From assembly GCF_034059295.1 (NCBI RefSeq), contig NZ_CP139141.1, forward strand, positions 4,571,001 through 4,635,000: DNA of 64,000 nucleotides. Reading direction: 5' to 3'. The DNA comes from Pseudomonas sp. HR96 (lineage in GTDB: Bacteria > Pseudomonadota > Gammaproteobacteria > Pseudomonadales > Pseudomonadaceae). Shown here in pieces: positions 31,370 through 40,154 of the stretch. A program made the position numbers and the translations under genes. Position 1 is the first letter of the stretch. The number at the start of each line of letters is the position of its first letter. The notes below the pieces were generated by a model. It saw nothing but the letters and a program-made list of their open reading frames with translations, ran no database searches and was not told the DNA's origin.

Positions 31370-32701
31370 TTAGCGTTGGTTGACGACGGGTGCTTCAGCC
31401 ACACCCAGGTCGTCTTCCGGCACCAGATTGGTCAGCGGCGGGCTGCCGGCGGCCAGTTCAGCGGTCATGCGCGACTCGTCCAGCTCGCCGACCCACTTGG
31501 CCACTACCAGGGTGGCGACGGCGTTGCCGACCAGGTTGGTCAAGGCGCGCGCCTCGGACATGAAGCGGTCGATGCCCAGGATCAGCGCCAGGCCGGCAAC
31601 CGGCAGGGTGCCCACAGCCGAAAGGGTGGCAGCCAGGACGATGAAGCCGCTACCGGTAACACCCGCTGCGCCTTTGGAAGACAGCAGCAGCACCAGGATC
31701 AGGGTGATCTGGTGAGTGATGTCCATGTGCGTGTTGGTTGCCTGGGCGATGAACACCGCAGCCATGGTCAGGTAGATCGAAGTACCGTCCAGGTTGAACG
31801 AATAACCGGTCGGAATCACCAGACCCACCACGGATTTCTTCGCCCCCAGGCGCTCCATTTTCACCAGCATGCGTGGCAGGGCCGACTCCGAGGAGGAGGT
31901 ACCCAGCACAATCAGCAACTCTTCACGGATGTAGCGGATCACCTTGATCACGCTGAAGCCATGCAGCCGCGCAATGAAACCTAGCACCAGCAGCACGAAC
32001 AGCAGGCAGGTGATGTAGAAGCAGGCCATCAGCTGGCCCAGCTGCACCAGCGAACCCACGCCGTAGGCGCCAATGGTGTAGGCCATGGCGCCCAATGCAC
32101 CGAGCGGCGCCAGCTTCATGATCATGTTGATGATGTTGAACATGGCGTGGGCGAAGCGATCGATCAGGTCCAGCAACGGCTTGCCGTAGGCACCCAGGCG
32201 ATGCAGGGCGAAACCGAAGATCACCGAGAACATCAGCACCTGCAGAATGTCGCCGTTGGCGAAGGCGCTGAAAATGGTGTTCGGGATGATGTTGAGGATG
32301 AAGCCGACCACGCTCTGATCCGCGCCCGCCGCTACATAGGAGGCGACTTTGCTGACGTCCAGCTTGGTCGGATCGATGTTCATGCCGGCACCTGGCTGCA
32401 CGACATTGACCACGACCAGGCCGATGATCAGGGAAATGGTCGATACCACTTCGAAGTACAGCAGCGCGTAGCCACCGGTCTTGCCCACCGACTTCATGCT
32501 CTGCATACCGGCAATGCCGCTGACCACGGTGCAGAAGATGATGGGGGCGATGATCATCTTGATCAGCTTGATGAAGCCGTCACCCAGGGGTTTGAGCGCA
32601 ACGCCGGTTTGTGGGTAGAAATGCCCGATCAGGACACCGACGATGATCGCGAGGATCACTTGGAAATACAGGGATTTGTAGAGTGGCTGACGAGTCGTCA
32701 T
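31370..32701 (-). CDS. dctA: C4-dicarboxylate transporter DctA
   Basis: A 443-residue DAACS-family symporter with the DctA N-terminus [16 protein letters not shown]. Conserved core motifs are [33 protein letters not shown] and [19 protein letters not shown]. It imports succinate, fumarate and malate with protons or sodium. The ATG at 32701 has GAGGAA upstream and replaces the longer frame to 32848. A sigma-54 promoter lies upstream at 32833-32847, which matches DctB/DctD/RpoN control in Pseudomonas. Confidence 0.95.
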   Translation of the reverse strand: MTTRQPLYKSLYFQVILAIIVGVLIGHFYPQTGVALKPLGDGFIKLIKMIIAPIIFCTVVSGIAGMQSMKSVGKTGGYALLYFEVVSTISLIIGLVVVNVVQPGAGMNIDPTKLDVSKVASYVAAGADQSVVGFILNIIPNTIFSAFANGDILQVLMFSVIFGFALHRLGAYGKPLLDLIDRFAHAMFNIINMIMKLAPLGALGAMAYTIGAYGVGSLVQLGQLMACFYITCLLFVLLVLGFIARLHGFSVIKVIRYIREELLIVLGTSSSESALPRMLVKMERLGAKKSVVGLVIPTGYSFNLDGTSIYLTMAAVFIAQATNTHMDITHQITLILVLLLSSKGAAGVTGSGFIVLAATLSAVGTLPVAGLALILGIDRFMSEARALTNLVGNAVATLVVAKWVGELDESRMTAELAAGSPPLTNLVPEDDLGVAEAPVVNQR

Positions 32702-32764
32702 GGCAAATTCCTCAAGCGTACCGTTCGGCATCCATCCACTGGTGCCTTGATACCCGAACACGAA

Positions 32765-32792
32765 CCCTCCTGCGCTGGAGGGATTTTTGTTT
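32765..32792 (+). terminator. Possible plus-strand terminator in the dctA leader
   Basis: The stem ccctcc/ggaggg with a 6-base loop is followed by atttttgtttt on the plus strand. It lies antisense to the dctA 5' UTR. No plus-strand gene ends here, so the hairpin may belong to the dctA leader instead. Confidence 0.4.
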
Positions 32793-32832
32793 TGTCGAGC
32801 TGCTGGTGAGCAGGACTCTAGGGCGTTGTATC

Positions 32833-32847
32833 GCAAACCCCATGCCA
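32833..32847 (-). promoter_or_regulatory. Sigma-54 promoter of dctA
   Basis: On the minus strand TGGCAT-GGGGT-TTGC matches the consensus TGGCAC-N5-TTGC at nine of ten positions, with the required 10-bp GG-to-GC spacing. It lies about 135 bases upstream of the dctA ATG. The upstream stretch to 33000 holds imperfect inverted repeats but no confirmed DctD site. Confidence 0.75.
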
Positions 32848-33084
32848 CAAGTCGAATTTGTCCTATTGACGTTGTGGCAAAGGCACCGGAACCGTTTGAG
32901 CACTGAATGCCGCGCCAGACATTCGGCGGTTTTTCGCCACATCAACGCCAAACCGGGTTCGCAGTGGCGGCAAACCGCCATCTCAGAACCGGTTCAGTCG
33001 AGGTCGATGTCGTCTTTAGTTACAGTTATAGCCCATGGCGAATGCATGGGGCGGGGGGGCGAGCGGCGAGCGGGGCCGCCAGGG

Positions 33085-34431
33085 TCAGACGGGTTGCAGG
33101 CGAACCCGGAAAGCGGCGCCGCCCAGGCTGGAGTCGCCCAGGGTCAACTGCGCGCCGTAGCTTTCGATGATGTCCTTGACCACCGCCAGGCCGATGCCTT
33201 GGCCGGGGTTCTGCCGGTCCAAACGTTCGCCACGCTTGAGAATGCGCTCGCGTTGACTGACCGGGATGCCGGGGCCGTCGTCTTCGACCCACAGTTCAAG
33301 CCCTTCCTCCAGATAGATCAGGCGCACACGCACTTGGCCCAGGCATAAGCGATAGGCGTTTTCCAGCAGGTTACCGAGCATTTCCAGCAACCCGCCCTGC
33401 TCCATCGGCACCAGCCCGGGGGCCGGAACATCGAAGCTGGCGCGCACGCGCTTGTCGCGATAGACCTTGTCGAGGGTGCTGCACAGGCTGTCGAGCAGCG
33501 GCTGCAGTGCCACCTGGTGGCGCACCAGGCCACTCTTGCGCAGGCTGGCACGCTGCAGCTGGTAGCCGATCTGCTGGCTCATGCGCTCGATCTGAGCCTG
33601 AAGAATGCGCGCCTGCTCCAGGTCCTGGGGGCGCTGGGCAATGGTTTCGCTGACCCCTTGCAACACCGCCAGTGGGGTTTTCAGGCTGTGCGCCAGGTCA
33701 CCCAGGGAGTCGCGATAGCGCCCGCGCTGCTCACGCTCGCTGCGCAGCAGGCGGTTGAGTGAGTCGGTCAGGCGCAGCAGCTCGCGGGGGTGCTGCTCGC
33801 TCAGGCTCTCGCGCTCGCCCGACTCGATCTGGTCGAGCTCCAGGCTGAGCTGACGCAGCGCGCGCAGGCCCCAGGTCATGCCGCCCCAAAGTAGCAGCAG
33901 CAACACCAGCAGGGCCAGGCCGAAGCCGAACGACAGCTTGGAGCGCAAGCCGGAGAGGGTTTTCTGGTAGTCGCGCACCGGCTGGAAGGCGACGATGCTG
34001 TAGGCCGCACTACGGCCGCCGAGCAATTTGACCTCGACGTCGTAGACGAAGAATTCGGTGCCGTCGGGCTGATGGGCGCGGGAAAAGACGTTGCCGCCGC
34101 CGTCGTAGCGTGGTTTGTAGTCGATGTTCTCGTTAGCCGACGCCCGCGAGCGCCAGACCATGTTGCCCTGGCGGTCGTAGATGTAGCCCAGCAAACGGCT
34201 CTCGGGCAGGTTGAACTGCTCGTCGGGGAGCAAGGCTGGCATCTGCAGCTGGTCGTTCTCGATGCGCGCGGCAGAGATCAGCGTGGTCACGTCCGAGGCC
34301 AGGCGCTGCTCGATGGACTCACGCAGCGCCAGGCTGAAGGCCTTCTGCAAGGCCGGCAGCAGGGCGATCATGAACAGCACGGCGAGCAAGGCCGCCGCTG
34401 CCATCAGCCGCAAGCGCAGTGATCGAATCAT
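33085..34431 (-). CDS. phoQ: Sensor histidine kinase PhoQ
   Basis: A 448-residue sensor with TM1 (about 8-28), a periplasmic PhoQ-type domain (to about 165), TM2 (about 168-188), HAMP, His248 in DLAHSLKTPLAVLQG, N box MLGNLLENAYRL, and VEDDGPGIP plus GQGIGLAVVKDII. It senses divalent cations/cationic peptides with PhoP. Its start overlaps the phoP stop by 4 bases, so the pair is cotranscribed. Confidence 0.92.
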   Translation of the reverse strand: MIRSLRLRLMAAAALLAVLFMIALLPALQKAFSLALRESIEQRLASDVTTLISAARIENDQLQMPALLPDEQFNLPESRLLGYIYDRQGNMVWRSRASANENIDYKPRYDGGGNVFSRAHQPDGTEFFVYDVEVKLLGGRSAAYSIVAFQPVRDYQKTLSGLRSKLSFGFGLALLVLLLLLWGGMTWGLRALRQLSLELDQIESGERESLSEQHPRELLRLTDSLNRLLRSEREQRGRYRDSLGDLAHSLKTPLAVLQGVSETIAQRPQDLEQARILQAQIERMSQQIGYQLQRASLRKSGLVRHQVALQPLLDSLCSTLDKVYRDKRVRASFDVPAPGLVPMEQGGLLEMLGNLLENAYRLCLGQVRVRLIYLEEGLELWVEDDGPGIPVSQRERILKRGERLDRQNPGQGIGLAVVKDIIESYGAQLTLGDSSLGGAAFRVRLQPV

Positions 34432-35105
34432 CGGCAGCGCTCGGTAAACAGGTACCCCAGGCCCCTGACCGTGTCGATCGGACGAAACCCGCGATCGCCT
34501 TCGAGCTTGCGCCGCAGACGCCCGACCAATACCTCGATGACGTTGGGATCGCGCTCCTCGTCATCGGGGTAAAGCTGCTCCATCAGGCGGTCCTTGGCCA
34601 CCACCTGTTGGTGATGGCGCATGAGGTACTCGAGGATGCGGTATTCGAAGGCGGTCAGCGCCAGGGGCTGCTCGTCGAGACTGGCCTGCTTGCGGTTGAT
34701 GTCCAGTACCAGCGGGCCGGCGGTGATGGTCGATTGGGTGAAACCGCTGGAACGCCGCAGCAAGGCGTTCAGGCGTGCCTCCAGCTCTTCGAACTGGAAG
34801 GGCTTGACCACGTAGTCGTCGGCGCCGGTGGCCAGGCCCTGGACCTTGTCTTCCCAGTTGCCGCGAGCGGTCAGGATGAGGATGGGAAACGTCTTGCCCT
34901 CGGCGCGCAACTGGCGGATCAGGTCCAGGCCGCCCATGCCCGGCAGGCCGAGGTCGACCACAGCCAGGTCGTGGTTGTACTGCTGGGCGTGGTAAAGCGC
35001 CTCTTCGGCATTGGCCACGGCCTCGACCACATGGCCGCTGGCGGACAGTCGGGTCTGCAGGTGATGACGCAGCAGGGCCTCATCTTCAACCACCAACAAT
35101 TTCAT
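34428..35105 (-). CDS. phoP: OmpR-family response regulator PhoP
   Basis: A 225-residue regulator with acidic pocket Glu7/Asp8, phosphoacceptor Asp51 (AVVDLGLPGMGG), the Lys of VVKPFQFEELEARL, and a winged helix with LVGRLRRKLEG and TVRGLGYLF. CGGAG precedes the ATG at 35105; the longer frame to 35309 is rejected. It pairs with phoQ. The oprH gene that accompanies phoPQ in P. aeruginosa is not next to it here. Confidence 0.93.
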   Translation of the reverse strand: MKLLVVEDEALLRHHLQTRLSASGHVVEAVANAEEALYHAQQYNHDLAVVDLGLPGMGGLDLIRQLRAEGKTFPILILTARGNWEDKVQGLATGADDYVVKPFQFEELEARLNALLRRSSGFTQSTITAGPLVLDINRKQASLDEQPLALTAFEYRILEYLMRHHQQVVAKDRLMEQLYPDDEERDPNVIEVLVGRLRRKLEGDRGFRPIDTVRGLGYLFTERCR

Positions 35106-35264
35106 AGTGCACTCCGGGAATGTAGGCAGCGTATTGCAACGCGCAGCAGGCCGCCAGCTTAAGGGGGGAGCGCTGAACCCCTCCTGAACCCGAATAATCC
35201 TGTTACAACGACTTGTGCGGTGATTTGCGCTGCAAATTCGCGCAACCCACGGCAAAATGACGCC

Positions 35265-35996
35265 ATGACTACCTTCACCCCCACCTGCTGCACCGCCCCT
35301 CGTCGCCACTGGCCCCTGCCGGTCAGCCTGCCCGGTGTGGTGCTCACCAGTTGCAGGTTTGACCCCAGCCTATGGACCGCCGACGACTTCACCCGCAGTG
35401 CCATCGAGGCGCCGGCGAGCATCCAGCGCTCGGTGGCCAAGCGCCAGGCAGAATTCCTCGCCGGGCGCCTGTGCGCCCGCGCGGCGTTGCAGGCGCTGGG
35501 CTGGCAGGGACCGGCGGCGGCCATGGTACCGGCGATCGGCGAGGATCGCGCGCCGGTTTGGCCGCCTGGCGTATGTGGAGCAATCAGCCACGGCGGCGGC
35601 TGGGCCGGGGCGATGGTGGCTCACCAGCAGGCCTGGCGCGGGCTGGGCATGGACATGGAGACTTTGCTCAAGCCCGAGCGGGCGCTGCACCTGCACGGTG
35701 AAATCCTCACGGCCCCCGAGCGCGCACGCATGGCGCAGCGGTCGGCCGACGAGGTGGGCATGATCGTCACCCTGACGTTCTCGCTCAAGGAGAGCCTGTT
35801 CAAGGCCCTCTATCCGCTGGTGCTCAAGCGGTTCTATTTCGAGCATGCCGAAGTGCTCGACTGGCAGGCCGACGGCACGGCACGCCTGCGCCTGCTGACC
35901 GACCTGTCGCCGCAATGGCGCGCGGGCGCCGAGTTCGATGGCCAGTTCCGGGTCGAGGATGGGCAGCTGCTGAGCATGGTCTGGGTGCCCCTGTAA
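35265..35996 (+). CDS. 4'-phosphopantetheinyl transferase (Sfp/EntD type)
   Basis: A 243-residue PPTase with the family motifs RQAEFLAGRLCARAALQAL, the GxCGAISHGGGW substrate loop, GMDME (acidic Mg2+ residues) and FSLKESLFKALYPLV. It activates carrier proteins of fatty acid, polyketide or siderophore synthesis by adding the CoA-derived arm; in pseudomonads a single Sfp-type enzyme (PcpS) serves all. The ATG at 35265 is the family start. It is divergent from phoP and convergent with the acyl-CoA synthetase gene. Confidence 0.9.
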   Translation: MTTFTPTCCTAPRRHWPLPVSLPGVVLTSCRFDPSLWTADDFTRSAIEAPASIQRSVAKRQAEFLAGRLCARAALQALGWQGPAAAMVPAIGEDRAPVWPPGVCGAISHGGGWAGAMVAHQQAWRGLGMDMETLLKPERALHLHGEILTAPERARMAQRSADEVGMIVTLTFSLKESLFKALYPLVLKRFYFEHAEVLDWQADGTARLRLLTDLSPQWRAGAEFDGQFRVEDGQLLSMVWVPL

Positions 35997-36004
35997 GACC
36001 GGTC

Positions 36005-37696
36005 CTACAGGGAACCCTCGCGCAACTCACGGCGCAGGATCTTGCCCACCGGCGTCATCGGCAGTGAATCGCGCAGCACGATGTGCTTGGGCACCTTGTA
36101 GCCGGTGAAGTTGGCCTTGCAGTAGGCCTTGAGCTCTTCGAGCCCCAGCCCGCCTTCGCGTGGCACCACGAACAGCTTGACCGCCTCGCCGGTGCGCTCG
36201 TCGGCGATGCCGATGGCCGCGCAGTTGGCCACCTTGGGGTGGGCCATCACCACGTCCTCGATCTCGTTGGGGTACACGTTGAAACCCGACACGATAATCA
36301 TGTCCTTCTTGCGATCGACGATGCGCACGAAGCCATCAGGGTCGATGATGGCGATGTCACCGGTGCGTAGCCAGCCGTCCGCACTCATTACCTCGGCGCT
36401 GGCCTCGGGCTGCTGCCAGTAGCCCTGCATCACTTGCGGGCCGCGAATGCACAGCTCGCCGCGTTCACCCTGGGACAGCTCGGCGCCGTCTTCATCGACC
36501 ACCTTGAGGCCGGTGCCGACCACCGGAATGCCCACCGTACCCAGCCGCCCGCGCTCGCCATAGGGGTTGGTGCACGCCACCGGCGAGGTTTCCGTGAGGC
36601 CGTAGCCTTCGATGATGCGGCAGCCGGTGATCTGCTGCCAGCGGTCGGCCGTGGCCTTGACCAGCGCAGTGCCGCCGGAGTTGGTGACCTTGAGGCTGGA
36701 GAAGTCCAGCGCAGCGAAGTCCGGGTGCTCCATCAAGGCCACGAACAGCGTATTGAGGCCGATCATGGCCGAGAACCGCCACTTCTTCAGCTCCTTGATG
36801 AAGCCGCCGATATCCCGTGGGTTGCTGATCAGCACGTTGTGGTTGCCAGTGACCATCATGCACATGCAGTTCGCCGTGAAGGCGTACACATGGTAGAGCG
36901 GCAGCGGCGCGATCATCACCTCCTGGCCCTCCTGCAGCATGGGGCGGCCGAGCTCGTCGAGTTGCTGGAAGCAAGCCTGCACCTGCTGCATGTTGGCCAC
37001 CAGGTTGCCATGGCTGAGCATGGCGCCCTTGGCCAGGCCCGTGGTACCACCGGTGTACTGCAGCACTGCGGTGTCCTCCAGCTGCAGCGCCACCGGCCGC
37101 AGCGCCTCGCGTTGGCCCGTGCGCAGCACGGTCTTGAATGACACCGCCTGAGGCAAGGCATAGCGCGGGACTTTTTTCTTCACCTTGTCGACCAGGGTGT
37201 TGACCAGCCAACCCTTGGTGCTGGGCAACAGATCGCCAAGCCTGGCCTCGATCAGAAACTCGATGTCGGTGTCCGCCAGCACCTGCTCGACCAGATGCCC
37301 GAACAGGTTGAGGTAGACCAGCGCGCGGGCGCCGGAGTCCTTGAATTGGTGACGCATCTCCCGCGCGGTGTACAACGGGTTGGTGTTGACCACGATCAGC
37401 CCGGCGCGCAGGGCACCGAACACGGCGATGGGGTATTGCAGGATGTTGGGCATCTGCACCGCGATGCGATCGCCTGGCTGCAAGTCCGTGTGCTGCTGCA
37501 GCCAGGCGGCGAAGGCCTGGCAATGGCGGTCGAGCTCGGCGTAGCTGAGGGTCACGCCAAGGTTGCTGAAGGCCGGGCGGTCGGCAAAGCGCTGGCAGGA
37601 GCGCTCGAACACCTCGACCACCGAGGCATAGCCGCCCATATCCAGTTGGGTGGGCACGCCAGGAGGGCGTTTGTCATTCCAGAATTCAGGTTGCAT
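36005..37696 (-). CDS. fadD: Long-chain fatty acid-CoA ligase (FadD type)
   Basis: A 563-residue ANL-superfamily enzyme with AMP-binding loop YTGGTTGLAKGAMLSH, A5 motif GYGLTETSPV and hinge/C-domain motifs DGWLRTGDIA, IVDRKKDMIIVSGFNVYPNEIE and a late VGKILRRELR. It activates long- and medium-chain fatty acids for beta-oxidation. Pseudomonads of this group often carry two adjacent fadD copies, but only one is seen here. It is divergent from the hydrolase/PhaJ genes, so these may form a fatty-acid-handling cluster. Confidence 0.92.
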   Translation of the reverse strand: MQPEFWNDKRPPGVPTQLDMGGYASVVEVFERSCQRFADRPAFSNLGVTLSYAELDRHCQAFAAWLQQHTDLQPGDRIAVQMPNILQYPIAVFGALRAGLIVVNTNPLYTAREMRHQFKDSGARALVYLNLFGHLVEQVLADTDIEFLIEARLGDLLPSTKGWLVNTLVDKVKKKVPRYALPQAVSFKTVLRTGQREALRPVALQLEDTAVLQYTGGTTGLAKGAMLSHGNLVANMQQVQACFQQLDELGRPMLQEGQEVMIAPLPLYHVYAFTANCMCMMVTGNHNVLISNPRDIGGFIKELKKWRFSAMIGLNTLFVALMEHPDFAALDFSSLKVTNSGGTALVKATADRWQQITGCRIIEGYGLTETSPVACTNPYGERGRLGTVGIPVVGTGLKVVDEDGAELSQGERGELCIRGPQVMQGYWQQPEASAEVMSADGWLRTGDIAIIDPDGFVRIVDRKKDMIIVSGFNVYPNEIEDVVMAHPKVANCAAIGIADERTGEAVKLFVVPREGGLGLEELKAYCKANFTGYKVPKHIVLRDSLPMTPVGKILRRELREGSL

Positions 37697-37856
37697 TATT
37701 ATTGTCCTCTAGCCTGAACGAGCCGTTCTGCCCGCAACTTAGCAGCAAACGACAGGCGGATCTAACAACAATAAGGCGTCATCACGCTTGTGAATCGGCG
37801 GGCTGTCTTGCCGCCCGATGCCACTGGGCAATGCGCTACGCAAATGAAGGAACGCG

Positions 37857-38807
37857 ATGGCCTCGCAGCGCTTTACCCTTGTCACTGATGACAGCTTGGA
37901 TTTACACGTCCACAGCTGGCTGCCCGCCGCCAGCCCCCGCGCCGTGGTGCTGCTGGCCCACGGCATGGCCGACCACGCCGGGCGCTACGCCGCTCTGGGC
38001 GCAGCCTTGACCGCGGCCGGTTATGCACTGTATGCCCACGATCAACGCGGCCACGGCCAGACCGGCGCTGCCGGGGTGCCCGGGCTGTTCGCCGCCTGTG
38101 ATGGCTGGCGCCGGGTAGTCGCCGACCTGAGCCTGCTGCGCGCCGAAATCGCCCGCCGCCTCCCCGGCACGCCCGTGGTCCTGCTGGGCCACAGCATGGG
38201 CAGCTATATCGCCCAGGCCTGGTTGATCGAAAACGCCAGCCAGGTCGCGGGCGCAGTGTTCAGCGGTTCCAACTATCAACCGGCGAGTCTTTATCACAAC
38301 GCCCGCCACATCGCCCGCTTCGAGCGTTGGCGTCAGGGCCCCCTGGGACGCAGCGCGCTGATCGAGTGGTTGACCTTCGGTTCGTTCAACAAGGCGTTCA
38401 GGCCCAACCGCAGCGGCTACGACTGGCTCAGCCGCGACACCGAGGCCGTCGATCGCTACATCGCCGACCCCTTGTGCGGCTTTCGCTGCACCAACCAGCT
38501 GTGGTTCGACCTGCTCGGCGGGCTGGCGCACATCAGCACGGAAGCGAACCTGGCGCGCACACGGCCGGGCCTGAAGCTGCTGATTATCGGCGGAGAATGT
38601 GATCCGGTCAGCGCCGGCAAGCGTCTGACTGATCTGGGCAATGCCTGGCGCCTGTCGGCCAGGGCGCAGGTGCGGACAATTATTTACCCGCAGGCGCGCC
38701 ATGAAGTGTTCAATGAGCTCAACCGAGCACAGGTCGTCGGCGACCTGATCGCCTGGCTCGACACCCTGGGCGCCACCGCGCCGACCGATGAGCCTATTAA
38801 CCCGTAA
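37857..38807 (+). CDS. Alpha/beta hydrolase (lysophospholipase/monoacylglycerol lipase-like)
   Basis: A 316-residue serine hydrolase of the PldB/monoglyceride-lipase group, with nucleophile Ser113 in GHSMGSYIAQ and oxyanion region LAHGMADHAGRY. The probable Asp is in GGECDPVS and the His in QARHEVFNEL. No signal peptide. It probably cleaves acyl glycerides or lysophospholipids and feeds fatty acids to the neighbouring acyl-CoA ligase; this substrate link is an inference from context. It runs close to the hydratase gene, with a short gap. Confidence 0.88.
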   Translation: MASQRFTLVTDDSLDLHVHSWLPAASPRAVVLLAHGMADHAGRYAALGAALTAAGYALYAHDQRGHGQTGAAGVPGLFAACDGWRRVVADLSLLRAEIARRLPGTPVVLLGHSMGSYIAQAWLIENASQVAGAVFSGSNYQPASLYHNARHIARFERWRQGPLGRSALIEWLTFGSFNKAFRPNRSGYDWLSRDTEAVDRYIADPLCGFRCTNQLWFDLLGGLAHISTEANLARTRPGLKLLIIGGECDPVSAGKRLTDLGNAWRLSARAQVRTIIYPQARHEVFNELNRAQVVGDLIAWLDTLGATAPTDEPINP

Positions 38808-38820
38808 GGATTGGATACCG

Positions 38821-39291
38821 ATGACCGAGGTCAGCAATACGCCGTACGAAGCACTTGAAGTGGGCCAGACCGCCCAGTTCAGCAAGACCGTCGAAGAGCG
38901 CGACATCCAGCTGTTCGCTGCCATGTCGGGCGATCATAACCCGGTGCACCTGGACGCAGCCTACGCCGCTGGCACCATGTTCAAGGAGCGCATCGCCCAC
39001 GGCATGTTCAGCGGCGCCTTGATCAGCGCGGCAGTGGCCTGTGAGCTGCCAGGGCCGGGAACGATCTATGTCAGTCAGCAGATGAGCTTCGAAAAACCGG
39101 TCAAGATCGGCGATACCTTGACCGTGCGCCTGGAAATTCTGGAAAAGCTGCCGAAGTTTCGCGTGCGCATCGCCACCCGCGTGTTCAACCAGCGCGACGA
39201 GCTGGTAGTCGATGGCGAGGCGCAGATCATCGCGCCGCGCAAGGGGCAGACCCTCACCCTGACCGAGCTGCCACCCATTTCGATTGGCTGA
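38821..39291 (+). CDS. phaJ: MaoC-family (R)-specific enoyl-CoA hydratase (PhaJ-like)
   Basis: A 156-residue single hot-dog-fold protein with the hydratase motif AAMSGDHNPVHLD, giving the catalytic dyad Asp38/His43 with the 5-residue spacing of PhaJ. It hydrates trans-2-enoyl-CoA to (R)-3-hydroxyacyl-CoA and can supply polyhydroxyalkanoate synthase from beta-oxidation. The ATG at 38821 has AAGGA upstream. Which paralogue (PhaJ1, PhaJ4) it is cannot be told from this window. Confidence 0.87.
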   Translation: MTEVSNTPYEALEVGQTAQFSKTVEERDIQLFAAMSGDHNPVHLDAAYAAGTMFKERIAHGMFSGALISAAVACELPGPGTIYVSQQMSFEKPVKIGDTLTVRLEILEKLPKFRVRIATRVFNQRDELVVDGEAQIIAPRKGQTLTLTELPPISIG

Positions 39292-39377
39292 AGCCGCCCG
39301 TCCATGGCGCCTGCGTTGAACGGCTGCAGTCGCCGGCGAAGGGCTGCAAAGCGGCCCTGACCTCAGGCAAAGAGAGA

Positions 39378-39548
39378 TCAGCGCTTCTTGGGTTTGTTCG
39401 CCTTTTTCGCCTTTTTCGCCGCCTTGCCCAGCGGCATGGCCTGTTCGAACTGCTGGCGCATCTCGTTGAGGCGCTTGTCCTTGAGATCATGGATGCGCTT
39501 GGCGCGTTCGCTGTTGAAGTCGATGATCGGCGTTTCGTCCTGGCTCAT
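39378..39548 (-). CDS. Small basic-tailed hypothetical protein
   Basis: A 56-residue protein from ATG 39548 (MSQDETPIIDFNSERAKRIHD), with a helical middle (LNEMRQQFEQAM) and a strongly basic C-terminal tail (KKAKKANKPKKR). Proteins like it are conserved in Pseudomonas without known function. The tail might contact nucleic acid, but nothing else supports that. Confidence 0.7.
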   Translation of the reverse strand: MSQDETPIIDFNSERAKRIHDLKDKRLNEMRQQFEQAMPLGKAAKKAKKANKPKKR

Positions 39549-39608
39549 GGCTCTAAGTGCTCTGGTCGGTAAGGCATGGGCCATGATGGGGGTTGCGGGC
39601 GCCTCTGC

Positions 39609-39956
39609 CTAGATCTGAATATCCACCCACAGCCCTTGCCGCGGCTCGTTCTCGATCAATGGCGCGACCGGCACGGTATTGTCGGCGTTGAGTTCGGTGC
39701 CCGGAAGCGGCAGGTGCTGCTCGGGGTCGACGTGCTCGATGATCTGCCCGTCCTGGCGCTCGCGCTTCTGGCGGCGGCGCTGTTCCTCGCGCAGGCGGTC
39801 GGCCGACTCCTCGGCGTCGCGCTGGCGCAGGTCGACTTGGCTGTCGCCGGTCACCGGCTGCGCGGGCGCCACCGGCGGCACGATCGGCGCCGTCTTGGCA
39901 GGATCGAGCTGCGAAGTCACCGCGATCTGGTTCATGGGTAGTACGGATGACAGCAT
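39609..39956 (-). CDS. Hypothetical aspartate/proline-rich protein
   Basis: A 115-residue soluble protein. The N-terminal third is Pro/Ala-rich, the middle is a charged coiled-coil-like stretch (LRQRDAEESADRLREEQRRRQKRERQ) and the C-terminus is acidic. GAGGAG lies about 7 bases before the ATG at 39956. I do not recognise a family or function. It is divergent from rapA. Confidence 0.7.
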   Translation of the reverse strand: MLSSVLPMNQIAVTSQLDPAKTAPIVPPVAPAQPVTGDSQVDLRQRDAEESADRLREEQRRRQKRERQDGQIIEHVDPEQHLPLPGTELNADNTVPVAPLIENEPRQGLWVDIQI

Positions 39957-40154
39957 GAAGGGTCTCCTCTCTCAGTCTGTCTTTCGGCGTCGGCCAGCCA
40001 GACTTGAGCAGCACAATGCTCAATGTATCGACTCCGTCACACAACCACCAGGCGCGGATTCGCGGTAAATTGTCCGCTGGGCGCCGGAGTCTTTGGCCTC
40101 GGGGCCCCGTATCCGTTAGAATCGTCGGCTTTTTACAGGCGGGAGTCGAGCAAC

